The notes below the pieces were generated by a model. That model was not told where the DNA came from. It ran no database searches and saw nothing but the letters and a program-made list of their open reading frames with translations. Source: Bimuria novae-zelandiae CBS 107.79 (taxonomy: Eukaryota > Ascomycota > Dothideomycetes > Pleosporales > Didymosphaeriaceae). Taken from it: a DNA stretch of 64,000 nucleotides. Within the stretch, counting starts at the first letter, position 1. Each line of letters starts with the position of its first letter. The stretch covers positions 1,135,087 to 1,199,086 of the forward strand of contig ML976658.1 of assembly GCA_010015655.1 (NCBI GenBank). Reading direction: 5' to 3'. Shown piece by piece: positions 9,640 to 18,514 of this stretch. A program made the translations under genes and the position numbers.

Positions 9640-11469
9640 CATGAATTTATTCCCTTAAATAATACCCTGCTATTATCCTTAAGGGTTATCGTAATACTAG
9701 CTAAAAGTCGTAAACGTAAGAGTACTTAGGTATTTAAGGGGGGTAAGAATCTACCCTAAGTAACGCGGGCAGCTAAAAAGTCGCGTATAATAAAATTACC
9801 TTATAAAAAAACTTCTAAAAAAGTAAAGGCTAGGGCACCTTTATAAGATATAGTAAATAAAGCTAATTATATAACTACTACTAAGGCAGCTAAGGCAGAG
9901 CAACTTAAAAATAAGGACGTTAAGAAGTAAGAGATATACCTAGAGGATAGCCTATTATTAGCCTAGCTAGGTCCTTTTATATAATAATTAGATAAGGAGC
10001 TTACTAAGGTAATTAATAAAATTTACGTAAGGTGTCGCTATAGAGCGTATTATAATAATAAGATAGTTAATAGCGTAGAGGATAGTAATTATAAGCAACT
10101 GCTTAGTAGTCTAACGGCGGGCGAGGTTTAGAGATAGGCTAACAGCGTTGTTGTGGAGATAAGCACCCAGGAGAAAGTCTCTATTAAAAGCCTTACTATT
10201 ATTATATATTTAAGTCGAATTTTAGCAAAGGATTATATAGTAAATACTTTTAAACGCGAAGAAAGTTACCTACGTTTTACTAATATAAAAACTAGCGTGG
10301 AAGAGTTACTATAATTAGCGCCCCTAGGGGCCACTGCGTGCATGGATTTTAACTTAGTGCTACTGCTAGAGTTACCTCAAGTGCCTGCTTTAAGTTAGTC
10401 ACGCGTAGGTGGCCTACAAGGCTCTTAGGTACGACTTACTGCTACTAATCGCCAACTCGCTAAGCTACCAGACGTTATAGCGATTGACTAGATAGGTAAT
10501 AGGCTAGCTATCCAAATACGGGACGCGTGGAGGTGCCAGGACACCATGTGCTCGAACTACGCCCATGTGTGCTACTTTTAGCGTACTAAATTGTTGCTAG
10601 TGCGATTCTCCGATCATATGCCCGTCGAGGGCAATATAGTCGCCATATGGGCCCGCGAGGTGTCGCTGCAAAGGTGTATAGTTGCAGATCCGTCAGACAA
10701 CGTTCGGTTAATAATAGCGAGATCTCGTGGGCAGGCTAGGCGACGGCGGAGGAGGAGCGACTCTAACGGCGAGCCTATAATAAAAGATATGCTTAAATTG
10801 CTAATCGCGTCTACGGTAAGTTAATTAGCACAAAGTTAGCTATCTTAAAGATCGCCTGCCTGGCAGCGAGAACCTAATCGCCTACTAGACAACTTGCTAG
10901 TTTTAACGTGGGATCTATTAACTTATAGTAACGTAGAGGAGCTCTACTATATGACACTACTTTTCCTATAGTAGTGGCTCGACAAGGGTCTACACAAAGA
11001 TCGTAAAGATATAAGAAAGGTCTTTACTATAGTTAAGGATAATAGAATTAATATTAACATGCTTATAGATTCCTCGGAGGCTAGCATGCCGTATACCTTG
11101 TGGTAAGAGGTGTAGGAGCTACCGCCGCCTCTACTACTTAAACTTTAAGTATATGCTGTCTAATGGCAGCGTGGATTTAAAGGACTAACTCTAGAGTAAA
11201 AAGCTTAGTGCCTAGAGAATATAAAGAAGGAGAAAGAGCGTGTAGAGCGAGAGGAGCAAGAGGAGGATAAGGACGAGGAGAGCTTGTTTATATAGTAAAT
11301 ATAAGAAGTTACTAAAGCTTTTAGCCAGGTTGCTAACGTTAATTTTGTAGTTACTTATACTTTACGCTTTAGTTATATTATTAATTACTTCTAGACAAGG
11401 CGCGTTATAAGTACTTTTATTAGGGGATTTGCGTTTTTTATTTTGCTAATTTTAGCCTGTAAAAATTAA
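9640..11469 (+). pseudogene. Second ORF of the Tc1-like element, unknown Cys-motif protein
   Basis: In one frame (codon starts at positions that are 1 mod 3) the + strand reads as a ~580-codon protein broken only by TAA/TAG stops, the pattern of RIP at CAA, CAG, CGA and TGG. The start is not clear. The N-terminal part is Lys-rich (KKSRIIKLPYKKTSKK near 9770). The best-preserved part (10,420-10,824) has NRQLAKLPDVIAID, then AWRC-x4-C-x6-C (Cys codons at 10534, 10549, 10570), a TAG, and FSDHMPVEGNIVAIWAREV. This suggests a C-x4-C-x6-C plus His zinc-binding unit. A charged Glu/Lys helix follows near 11,220. I know of similar uncharacterised proteins scattered in fungal genomes, but no function. 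It converges on the transposase of the same element, so it is probably a second element-encoded protein rather than host cargo. Confidence 0.6.
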
Positions 11470-11639
11470 TTTTAAGGAATTTGCTACCTAAATATACGTA
11501 TATTATATTAACTTATTAACAGAATTATGTAGAACTGCGACGTAAGCAAATTAACGCTAGTAAATAATAAGTCTACACGGGCTACTATCGTTAGGCTTAG
11601 TAATATTTACACTTAATAACAACGCGTTAATTACTTAAG

Positions 11640-12650
11640 TCCTCTATCTCCTATACACCTTATACCTGCCAGTCTAAGTAGCTAAAGTACTTTCTCGCCC
11701 GCTCGTCGTTATAGCAACCCTCCTGTACACCCAGCTCCAAGAAATACGAGAAATCCTGAAAGATAGGCGCTTTCTGGAAGTTCTTTTTTATCCATGACTT
11801 TAACGCTTTGAAGCTCTGCTTAATCGGATTCATATTAGGTAAGTACGGCGGTAGGTACTCGAGTACTACCCCAGCGTCTATACAGAGTTGTTAAATTTTA
11901 ACTAATTAATAAATAGATGCGTTATCTATTATAATTACTAAGCGTGGCCCTAGGTACGGCGTGTAATACGGCAGCACTTTACTAGCAAGGAACTCCTTTA
12001 TTAACTTTACTATAATTACTCCCTAATAGATAAGATAATCGAGATACCTATTAACGTCTATAGCTAGTAATAAACTCTACCTCTCCGACCTCTACGCTAA
12101 GTATAATACCTAAACTAGCGTGTTTACCTCTAACTAGGTATATTTTTAATCGCCTGTACGCTTATTGCAAGCGCTCTTATTAACTACTATTATTATCTCC
12201 GCCTTATACGCTAGCTAGTAGCGAGCTCTAAACGCTTAACGGAGGACTACGTTACGCTTAGCTACCACTTTAGTTACTGCTTTTTAACTCTACCTTATGC
12301 TGGCAAGAGTCTCCTATATAGTTGTTTATAAGGCTTTTACTTTATACTCGTTATACAAGAAACTCTGTATCTTATCTAGGTAAGTATTTAGCCAGCCTAG
12401 TAGTAACTCTTTAAGCTTCTCGCGATAGTACTGCAATAATAACAGCGGCCTACCTTGCTATACGCAGCTCAGCGGGTAAGATTGCCCTTAGTACTCTAGA
12501 CTAAGTTAAATTCTCCTAATTATTATCCTAGCTACTTTTATATCTCTCTAGATTTAGGTGTCGCTAACGTTGTTATTTAATTAATTAATTATGGCCTGTA
12601 ACGCCGTTAGCGGTAACCTAGCTTTACTATAAGTTCCTATTAAGGACTTT
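11640..12650 (-). pseudogene. Tc1/mariner-type (DDE_3-like) transposase, RIP-degraded
   Basis: Minus-strand reading from about 12650 to 11640. Conserved catalytic-core pieces remain in order: VVNKSACNKRTGD, which corresponds to the first-Asp motif V(D)ESACN with the Asp codon GAT/GAC turned to AAT; LLLAIDVNRYLDYLIY; FLASKVLPYYTPYLGPR with LVIIDNASIY (second Asp); and AGVVLEYLPPYLPNMNPI (the NPIE/D third catalytic position, now NPIK). The tail has LKSWIKKNF and FLELGVQEGCY. More than ten stops interrupt the frame. The match is to the fungal Tc1-like transposases with a 'DNASIH' second motif, which are distinct from the pogo/Fot1 elements in this window. Confidence 0.8.
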
Positions 12651-12705
12651 TAGATTCTTATAATATATTAAAAAGTTAATATTTAGCTAGTAAATCCGTG
12701 TTTTA

Positions 12706-12772
12706 AATGACGCGCGGGAATCGATTACTAATGCGCGGGGCAGGTCACATGTGTAGCGGGATTTTACGAAAC
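12706..12772 (-). repeat. Right TIR of the Tc1-like element
   Basis: Reverse complement of the left TIR halves at 7425-7471 and 9581-9602. Mismatches are concentrated in the middle. This copy is uninterrupted and so shows the target site before the pogo-like insertion: a TA within TTAGTAATCG. Confidence 0.75.
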
Positions 12773-13178
12773 GACAATAGCGCCGGAGCCGCGGGGATAG
12801 ACCGGCCTTCACGATATGAGCATACATCTCGCCTCACAGACTCATCGGCTCAGCCTCAATCCCCACGCAGCCTTAATCCCCAGCCTAGCCGCCTTGTGAA
12901 GGCACAAACCTCGTTCCAATGGAACAAATCACCATCGAACACAGCACCGTGCAACCAATGGGCCCGCTTTCACCGGGTGCGCGTCTTTCGACGTTCACTA
13001 AGTTTGCCGGCTCAACCTCCTCAACGAATGCGACAATTTCCGCCTCAAACACTCCGTAGCACACCTCACACTAATCACAACGAACTCGCGACCAATCTTC
13101 AGCTTGTTTGGTAGCAAACTTCGGTATCTGATGACTGCAGCAGGGCTTGTCGAATTTCGATGAGTATGTAAAGCGACT
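12773..13178. other. Intergenic, no gene recognised
   Basis: About 400 bp of normal composition between the Tc1-like element and the second HET gene. It resumes the pre-insertion sequence next to the first HET pseudogene. The open frame 12707-13114 starts inside the transposon TIR and is not a gene. Confidence 0.5.
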
Positions 13179-14118
13179 ATGCCTTTTCGTTGTCAATGCT
13201 GCGAATGGCTGTCGATCAGCCAACCCATCCAACTCGCTCAAGATGCCCCTTCTCTTTCCATCACCGGAAAAGCCTATTACCAGCATCATACGTTACTTCA
13301 AGACCTTGCAAGCGCGGCCATCACCGGATGCAGCTTTTGCCGCTTTCTTCGCGACTGTTTACAAGGCATACGTGTTACACTCTCCGGGAATCAACAGTCG
13401 GCTATGTTGCGGGGTGAGAGATACAACGAAGACATATCTTATTACGACACGGCCTCGCAACTTGCGTCATCGGAGATCAAACTCTCTATCACAACTCTCT
13501 ATCACAAGCTCGAACTGTTTATCTGCCAAAATCCCGCGAGAAAAAGAATGCAATGTTTCCAATGAGAAGAGATCCAACATCTTGTGGGTTCGAGCGGGCT
13601 CTATGCTTGATATGCTATCCCTGAATTTTAACATAGGAATTCCCTGCGGTAAGCATTAATGACCTGGGAGTTCCCTTGAAAATATCTTGTCGATTGACCC
13701 TGTCCAGTTGCTGATATCGCTCCGTCATATTGTGTTGGGAAGCGACAGAAAGGCGATGCACTTACAAATGACCAAAAATTTGCAACTCGATGGTTAGATG
13801 GCTGTAAGAGGACGCACGAATCCTGCCTATTGTCCTATGACTCCAATAATTCCTACGCGGGTCCTGGACCTTGGCGAAACCGCTTCGAGTACTTCTATTT
13901 GCGTCGTCTACTCCAAAGCAGCTAGAGGCGACCATGTTGCGCTCAGTCACTGTTGGGGTGGACGCATTGAAACTATTCTGTCAACCCAAACAGTGGAAGC
14001 TTTTCAGGAAGACCTTACACTGTCCATGTTGCCGGTCAACTTCCGTGACGCTGTCATGGCTGCCCAAGACCCTTCCTCCGCCTGTCATGACGGCACCATG
14101 GATCCGCCCTTAGGGTAA
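13179..14118 (+). pseudogene. Second HET-domain gene, frameshifted and truncated
   Basis: The N-terminal segment (13179-13565) starts MPFRCQCCEWLSI, has YYQHHTLLQDLASAAITGCSFCRFL and reads like the Cys-rich leader common in front of HET domains. A piece RWLDGCKRTHESC near 13785-13825 is in a different frame from what follows. From 13825 comes PTRVLDLGE, then GDHVALSHCWGG (HET motif 1), FQEDLTLSMLPVNFRDAVM, and at about 14090 a remnant of the motif normally reading Y-L-W-I-D-x-L-C-I-I-Q in another frame. Translation stops at 14116-14118. A further shifted segment (14130-14280) may continue the protein. At least two frameshifts therefore break the gene. Its orientation is opposite to the HET pseudogene at 4597-7298, and the transposon lies between the two. 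Confidence 0.75.
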
Positions 14119-15441
14119 CGGAAAGGCTGCTGGGGAAAGAGAAGCATCCGAAAGCTAGCCATGCATATGACCTCATCTAGAAGACGCTCATCACTGGAAA
14201 TAATCCGTATGGAGACGGTATCAGTGACATACTCAATTTGGCAGCACCTGGGAGTTGTTTCTGAGTTTAATGGCTTTAAGGCTGTTGATATGTCTGTCGT
14301 AAACTAACAGCAAGGAATTTCTCCACGATGCTTTTACACCAGCACTCCGGTATCCCTTTCTTGACGATGTGTTCGGTTTCTCCGTCCAATCGCGTGGAGC
14401 ACTTAATTTGCAACAAGGAAATTGGAGAGAAATCTGTTTCTACGCGATGTGAGCGTTTTTTTTTTTTTTTTTTGGAAAGCAACCGAAGCTGCATCTGGAC
14501 ATGCTTACCTGGCTATTCAGTCAACGGTCTGACCCTGCCAAAGGCAGACGTACCATAATCAACCAGTGAAAGAGAACACAAACGACAATCTGGGGTGCCG
14601 AGGATGCCTAGGCTGCAAGATGATGGTGCCTGCCACACGCTGTTTACTTGGTAGCCGTTCCGGTAAACGCTGCGGATAATGAATTCTCCACAGAAATTAT
14701 GTCATCTAAAAAGATGCCGAAGTAATCGGGGAATCGCCTCAGCCTTTTACTTCGGTAATATGGTGTTATCGAAACTATTGCGGCCCCGTTCTTGAATATC
14801 TCTCAATGTCCCTTAGGGATGTTGCCCGGCTGTACCTGCATAGACCTTGTTTACCAGTAGAACCCGAAGACACCTGATTTATGCTCGACCTCTCGGATTG
14901 TATCGAAACACGTTGACTGCCCATCAGCGGAGTGTACTCCGGTCTATTTAGCGTTGCTCGCAAGCAGCCTGATGATTACCAGCCTTGTGATTACGTGACT
15001 ACTCAATCCCTGGGCTACTGAAGCGCTAAGTCTCTATATGCTAACCTGCGCAATGGACTACAAGCTGCATACAGTGGAACCATGGGACCTGATATTGTAG
15101 ATTGGGGTCGGGTAGCTACGTGCAGTGACCTTTCACATGGTGTCCACTCACGTCAAGCGGATTTTGCATTGTCGCGCTTACTCATCGAACCCATCCAACG
15201 ATGCGTGGGCAATATGCACGTCTAGAACATCATCCTGCATCGCGGAGAATCACGTCTTGTAGGACTTGCTAGCCTCAGGGGTAATACTATCGTCAACAAA
15301 GTCGGTGTTGTGGAGACAGCGAACATGTGGCTGGCAAAAGCCCGAACTCGGATTCTCCGAGAAGGTATAATAACGAGCAACCCAGCGGCAAGTAGTCATC
15401 TCTCATCAAGTCAGTCGCTTTTTTTATTCTCTCTGAACAAG
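14119..15441. other. Probable decayed 3' part of the HET gene, then promoter
   Basis: No intact frame. Fragments such as AGERE near 14135 and SLRGNTIVNKVGVVETANMW near 15270 might be relics of the variable HET C-terminal half, but I cannot prove it. A run of 18 T lies near 14457-14474. The last 130 bp are open in frame with the next gene but precede its signal peptide and are taken as 5' UTR. Confidence 0.35.
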
Positions 15442-17376
15442 ATGTATTCGAAACTCGTCCTTTTGGGCCTTGCGCTCCAGACGACGGTATCTGCGCGTGC
15501 CGTCCGGCCTAATGGTGGGGACTCAGGCGCTGCTTGGGGCTTGAACTCACCCGGAACATACTGGAAGCCTGGAGGCGAGTATGGAACGTGGGTCCCTGTT
15601 CCTTCTACTCCCGCTGCGGCCTCGAGCTCCGGCAAGGGAGGAAAAAGCTCTTTTGCGCCAGTGCCGTTTTCGTCGGCTCCCGCTGTCTCTTCTTTCAAGC
15701 CTGCTTCGTCATCCTCTACGCCCGTCCCGCCAGCCTCAAGCAGCGTTCCTGTACCTTCTTCGAAGACGTGGGGATATGGAACGTCTAGTGCTCCGGTCTT
15801 TTCGACGAGCGTACATATAGTGTCCTCGACTAAGCCAGGTATGTACTTTCTTGTCACAAATACCCTCATGTCCATGATGGATTTTCACTGCTCCGAATCT
15901 AGCACGTTCATTCAAAACCAAACGCTCACTTCTAATGCTTCACTTATAGTCCCTTCTACGTCTTCAAGCGCGCCAGTCCCATCGTCCAGCGCTCCTGGAA
16001 TAAGCTCCAAGACCTGGGGCTACAAGACCTTCAGCGCGCCCGTTGTATCCTCGTCGGCCCCAGTGCCATCATCTAGCGCACCAGCTGTCTCGTCGAAGAC
16101 TTGGGTGTACAAGACATCATCTATGCCGGCGCCATCTTCTAGAACGCCTCTAGTTTCGTCGAGGACTTCGGTTTACAAGACATCGTCTACGCCTGTGGTT
16201 CCTTCATCCTTGCCGGTCCCATCATATAGCGCGCCCGTTGTCTCGTCGAAGACTTGGGGTTATAAGACCTCTAGCACGCCGGTCATCGTCTCGTCGAAGA
16301 CTTGGGGCTACAGTACCTCCAACAGGCCAGCGTCTTCCTCATCCACGCCCATAGTGCCATCGTCATCAGTTCCCGTGCCGTCCTCGGGCACGCCCGTCGT
16401 CTCGCCAAAGACATGGGTCTACCAGCACACATCCTCCAGGGTCCCAGCACCTTCGTCCAGGGCCCCCGTCGTCCCATCATTGCGTCCAGTTCCATCTTCC
16501 TGTCAGCCGGTTTTCGTTTCCACCATTTTCGTGACTGTGACGGTGCACCCATCTTCGTCCGCACCTATTTCTTCCGCGCCTGTGGCATCCTGGCCGAGGC
16601 CGGTTTTACCATGGAGCGCACCCGTAGTCCCTTCGTCTACCGCACCTGGAACTACGGTGAGTTTGAGAGGGTATGGCGGTTGGGGCGCTTCTGCTTCTGC
16701 CGTGAGCTCGGCGCCTGCTGCGACGTTGAGCACTCCAGCTGCTGGTGATGAGGAAGATTATGATGAAGATTACGTCGAGGATGAACACGAAGAGGAGGGC
16801 GAGGGCGAAGAGAAGGTTCATGATGAGGGTGAGGAGATTGACTATGTAGACGAGAAGGCGGTTGAGGAGATTGAGTCGGAGGTTGAGTCGGAGGCTGAGG
16901 AGCTCAAGTATGAGGGCGAGAAGGAGCTCGAGTATGAGGGGAAGGAGCTCGAGTATGTGGATGAGGAGGAACTTGAGTATGAGGGAGAGGAGGAGCTTGA
17001 TTATGAGGGCGAGGAGCTCGATTCTGAGAGCTGGGAAGAGCTGGAGTATAAGAACGAGGAGCTCGAGTATGTGGAGGAGGAAGAACTTGAGTATGTGGAG
17101 GAGGAAGAACTTGAGTATGTGGAGGAGGAAGAACTTGAGTATGAGGGCGAGGAGAAGCACGATTATGAGGGCGAGGAGAAGCACGATTATGAGGGCAAGG
17201 AGAAGCACGATTATGAGGGCAAGGAGAAGCACGGTTATGAGGGCGAGGAGAAGCACGGTTATGAGGGCGAGGAGAAGCACGATTATGAGGGCGAGGAGCT
17301 CGATTCTGAGCGCTGGGAAGAACTGGAGTATAAGAACGAGGAGGAGTTCGAGAAGGGGGCTGAAGAGGACTGGTAG
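15442..17376 (+). CDS. Secreted Ser/Pro-repeat protein with acidic tandem-repeat tail
   Basis: I choose the ATG at 15442 because MYSKLVLLGLALQTTVSA is a clean signal peptide; the frame open from 15310 is UTR. A likely intron (15839-15949, 111 nt, GTATGT...TATAG) is a multiple of three, so the frame stays open with or without splicing: 607 residues spliced, 644 if retained. After the signal comes a Gly/Trp-rich start (NGGDSGAAWG). About 370 residues of Ser/Pro/Val/Thr repeats follow, with at least seven copies of a unit around SSKTWGYKTSS; they are probably O-glycosylated. Residues from about 430 on are strongly acidic, with eight-residue repeats (LEYVEEEE, DYEGEEKH). There is no hydrophobic C-terminal tail, so no GPI anchor. 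A cell-wall or secreted surface protein is my inference; no enzymatic domain is visible. Confidence 0.8.
   Translation: MYSKLVLLGLALQTTVSARAVRPNGGDSGAAWGLNSPGTYWKPGGEYGTWVPVPSTPAAASSSGKGGKSSFAPVPFSSAPAVSSFKPASSSSTPVPPASSSVPVPSSKTWGYGTSSAPVFSTSVHIVSSTKPGMYFLVTNTLMSMMDFHCSESSTFIQNQTLTSNASLIVPSTSSSAPVPSSSAPGISSKTWGYKTFSAPVVSSSAPVPSSSAPAVSSKTWVYKTSSMPAPSSRTPLVSSRTSVYKTSSTPVVPSSLPVPSYSAPVVSSKTWGYKTSSTPVIVSSKTWGYSTSNRPASSSSTPIVPSSSVPVPSSGTPVVSPKTWVYQHTSSRVPAPSSRAPVVPSLRPVPSSCQPVFVSTIFVTVTVHPSSSAPISSAPVASWPRPVLPWSAPVVPSSTAPGTTVSLRGYGGWGASASAVSSAPAATLSTPAAGDEEDYDEDYVEDEHEEEGEGEEKVHDEGEEIDYVDEKAVEEIESEVESEAEELKYEGEKELEYEGKELEYVDEEELEYEGEEELDYEGEELDSESWEELEYKNEELEYVEEEELEYVEEEELEYVEEEELEYEGEEKHDYEGEEKHDYEGKEKHDYEGKEKHGYEGEEKHGYEGEEKHDYEGEELDSERWEELEYKNEEEFEKGAEEDW
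15839..15949 (+). other. Probable in-frame 111-nt intron
   Basis: Begins GTATGT and ends CTTATAG, with TCTAATGC as a possible branch site 15-20 nt before the end. The enclosed translation (37 codons, Met/Phe-rich) is unlike the Ser/Pro repeats on each side, and joining the flanks gives KP-V-PSTSSSAP. There is no stop inside, so intron retention would give a longer protein. Confidence 0.7.
17062..17300 (+). repeat. Coding tandem repeats of 24 bp (two families)
   Basis: Three near-perfect 24-bp units encoding LEYVEEEE are followed by six to seven 24-bp units encoding [DG]YEG[EK]EKH. A related longer unit (DSE-x-WEELEYKNEE) flanks the array at about 17020 and 17305. Copies differ by single bases (GAC/GGT, GAG/AAG). 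The array is a coding minisatellite and is likely to vary in length between strains. Confidence 0.9.
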
Positions 17377-18514
17377 ATGGATCGGATAGTGTTCGGTGCG
17401 CCCATAGACCCCAGTGACGAGGTGGAAGTGAAAAGCCGTTGTCGTTTGTAGTTTTCCATAGTACTAATTATCAAAGAGTTGTGTTTATAAACTTTTGCGT
17501 CTTTTTCACGGTCCTCTTGTTGCAATGGAAGTGCTAGCTCGTCTATTGAGTTCTATAACTGAAACTCTAAGGCTCCCTGCCGCAGGCGGAACTCATATGG
17601 AAAAGAATTATTGAAATTGGTACGCTTGAGAGCGTGACAACGTGCCCTGATATATAAAGACACTCAGGGAAGACTACTTAGTCGCAGGAAGCTTGCTGTG
17701 TGGATAACCAGAGTCAATCGATCGACTATGCGCTAGTCTCAAAGGGCGTGTGCAGGATGAAGCGGGTCCAAAGAGCCTGTTGAGTGGGTGCCTGAAGCGC
17801 GTTGGCGAGCGAGCGGGGGTTGATTACGTGAAATTTGTGGAAGGAATCTGAAAGCTTTACAGAGAATTCTTACTTAAGAAGTGTTACAGATAGCTGATAA
17901 TACCGATGGTTATATTGAAATTTAATGGCTAGCGTACGCTGCGACAGTCTAAGGTATGTGGAAGTAGATTTGCTACCATTATGTGTAGAAAATGTTGGGG
18001 ACGACATACCGTGGTTAGTGTGGGAACACTTACCAGAGCTTGGTGGCATGGTAGACTTGGTAGAGAGATGTCGTAACCGCTCTTCACCACAACTTTAACG
18101 CGGTGCTACCATACTAGTAAGTGTGGATGAAGAATTTGAATTTTCATCTGCTTTTCAATCAGTAAATATATAACCTTCGTTCAATTCCCTTATAATAGAG
18201 CACAAGATAGAAGGCCGTTTCCGGGAACCCTTTCAGACACGCTACTCCGACACTACTGCATAGCTGCGCGGCAATACTGACAGTAATACTACCTTCTATC
18301 AACGACATACCGTACGGGATCGCTCTACGTAGCCGATTAGGACCAAGTGTTCAAAGCACAGCACGCAAGCCGGATCGACACTTCCTTTTCTACAATCACA
18401 CACGCGGCCTAATCGACACTTCACTTCTCTCGAGTAACTTCCCTTCCTATACTCGCAGCTACTATCCACTAAGACAGCACCCCTTTACGACACTTTCACT
18501 TTAGATCCTCCACC
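17377..18514. other. Intergenic, no gene recognised
   Basis: 1.1 kb between two + strand genes. There is a TATATAAAG at about 17651 and a TATATAAC near 18167. The last 150 bp are C/T-rich, typical of a fungal core promoter and 5' UTR leading to the ATG at 18515 (context CCACCATGTCC). Confidence 0.5.

Larger units (their letters stand above)
7425..12772 (-). mobile_element. Two-ORF Tc1/mariner-like DNA transposon, split by a pogo-like element
   Basis: The two ends are inverted copies. GTTTCGTAAAATCCCGC starts at 7425, and its complement ends at 12772. Once the inserted pogo-like element (7472-9580) is removed, the match continues about 65 bp, through ACACATGTGA and as far as CGCGTCATTT. Without the insertion the element is about 3.2 kb. 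Inside are two convergent degraded coding regions: an unknown ORF on the + strand (about 9640-11469) and a DDE transposase on the minus strand (about 11640-12650). Stop codons and TpA-rich sequence show RIP. A TA lies a few bases outside each end (7417-7418 and 12778-12779), with a one-base length difference in between, so the exact termini and target duplication are uncertain. It lies about 120 bp upstream of the HET pseudogene start. Confidence 0.75.

Noticed and set aside
4597..14118. HET genes plus mobile DNA as part of a Starship giant element
   Set aside because: I find no DUF3435 tyrosine-recombinase captain gene and no matching boundary; the mobile DNA here is explained by the Tc1-like and pogo-like TIRs.
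16606..17280. 224-codon minus-strand frame rich in Leu, Ile and Val, looking like a membrane protein
   Set aside because: It is the antisense of Glu/Tyr codon repeats (CTC, CTT and ATA read from GAG, AAG and TAT). The hydrophobicity is an artefact of the repeats of the gene at 15442-17376.
17062..17300. Regular 24-bp repeats as a possible CRISPR-like array
   Set aside because: Units are contiguous with no spacers, keep the reading frame and encode peptide repeats in a eukaryotic gene.
15442..17376. GPI-anchored adhesin
   Set aside because: No C-terminal hydrophobic tail or omega site; the protein ends in acidic residues (EEDW).
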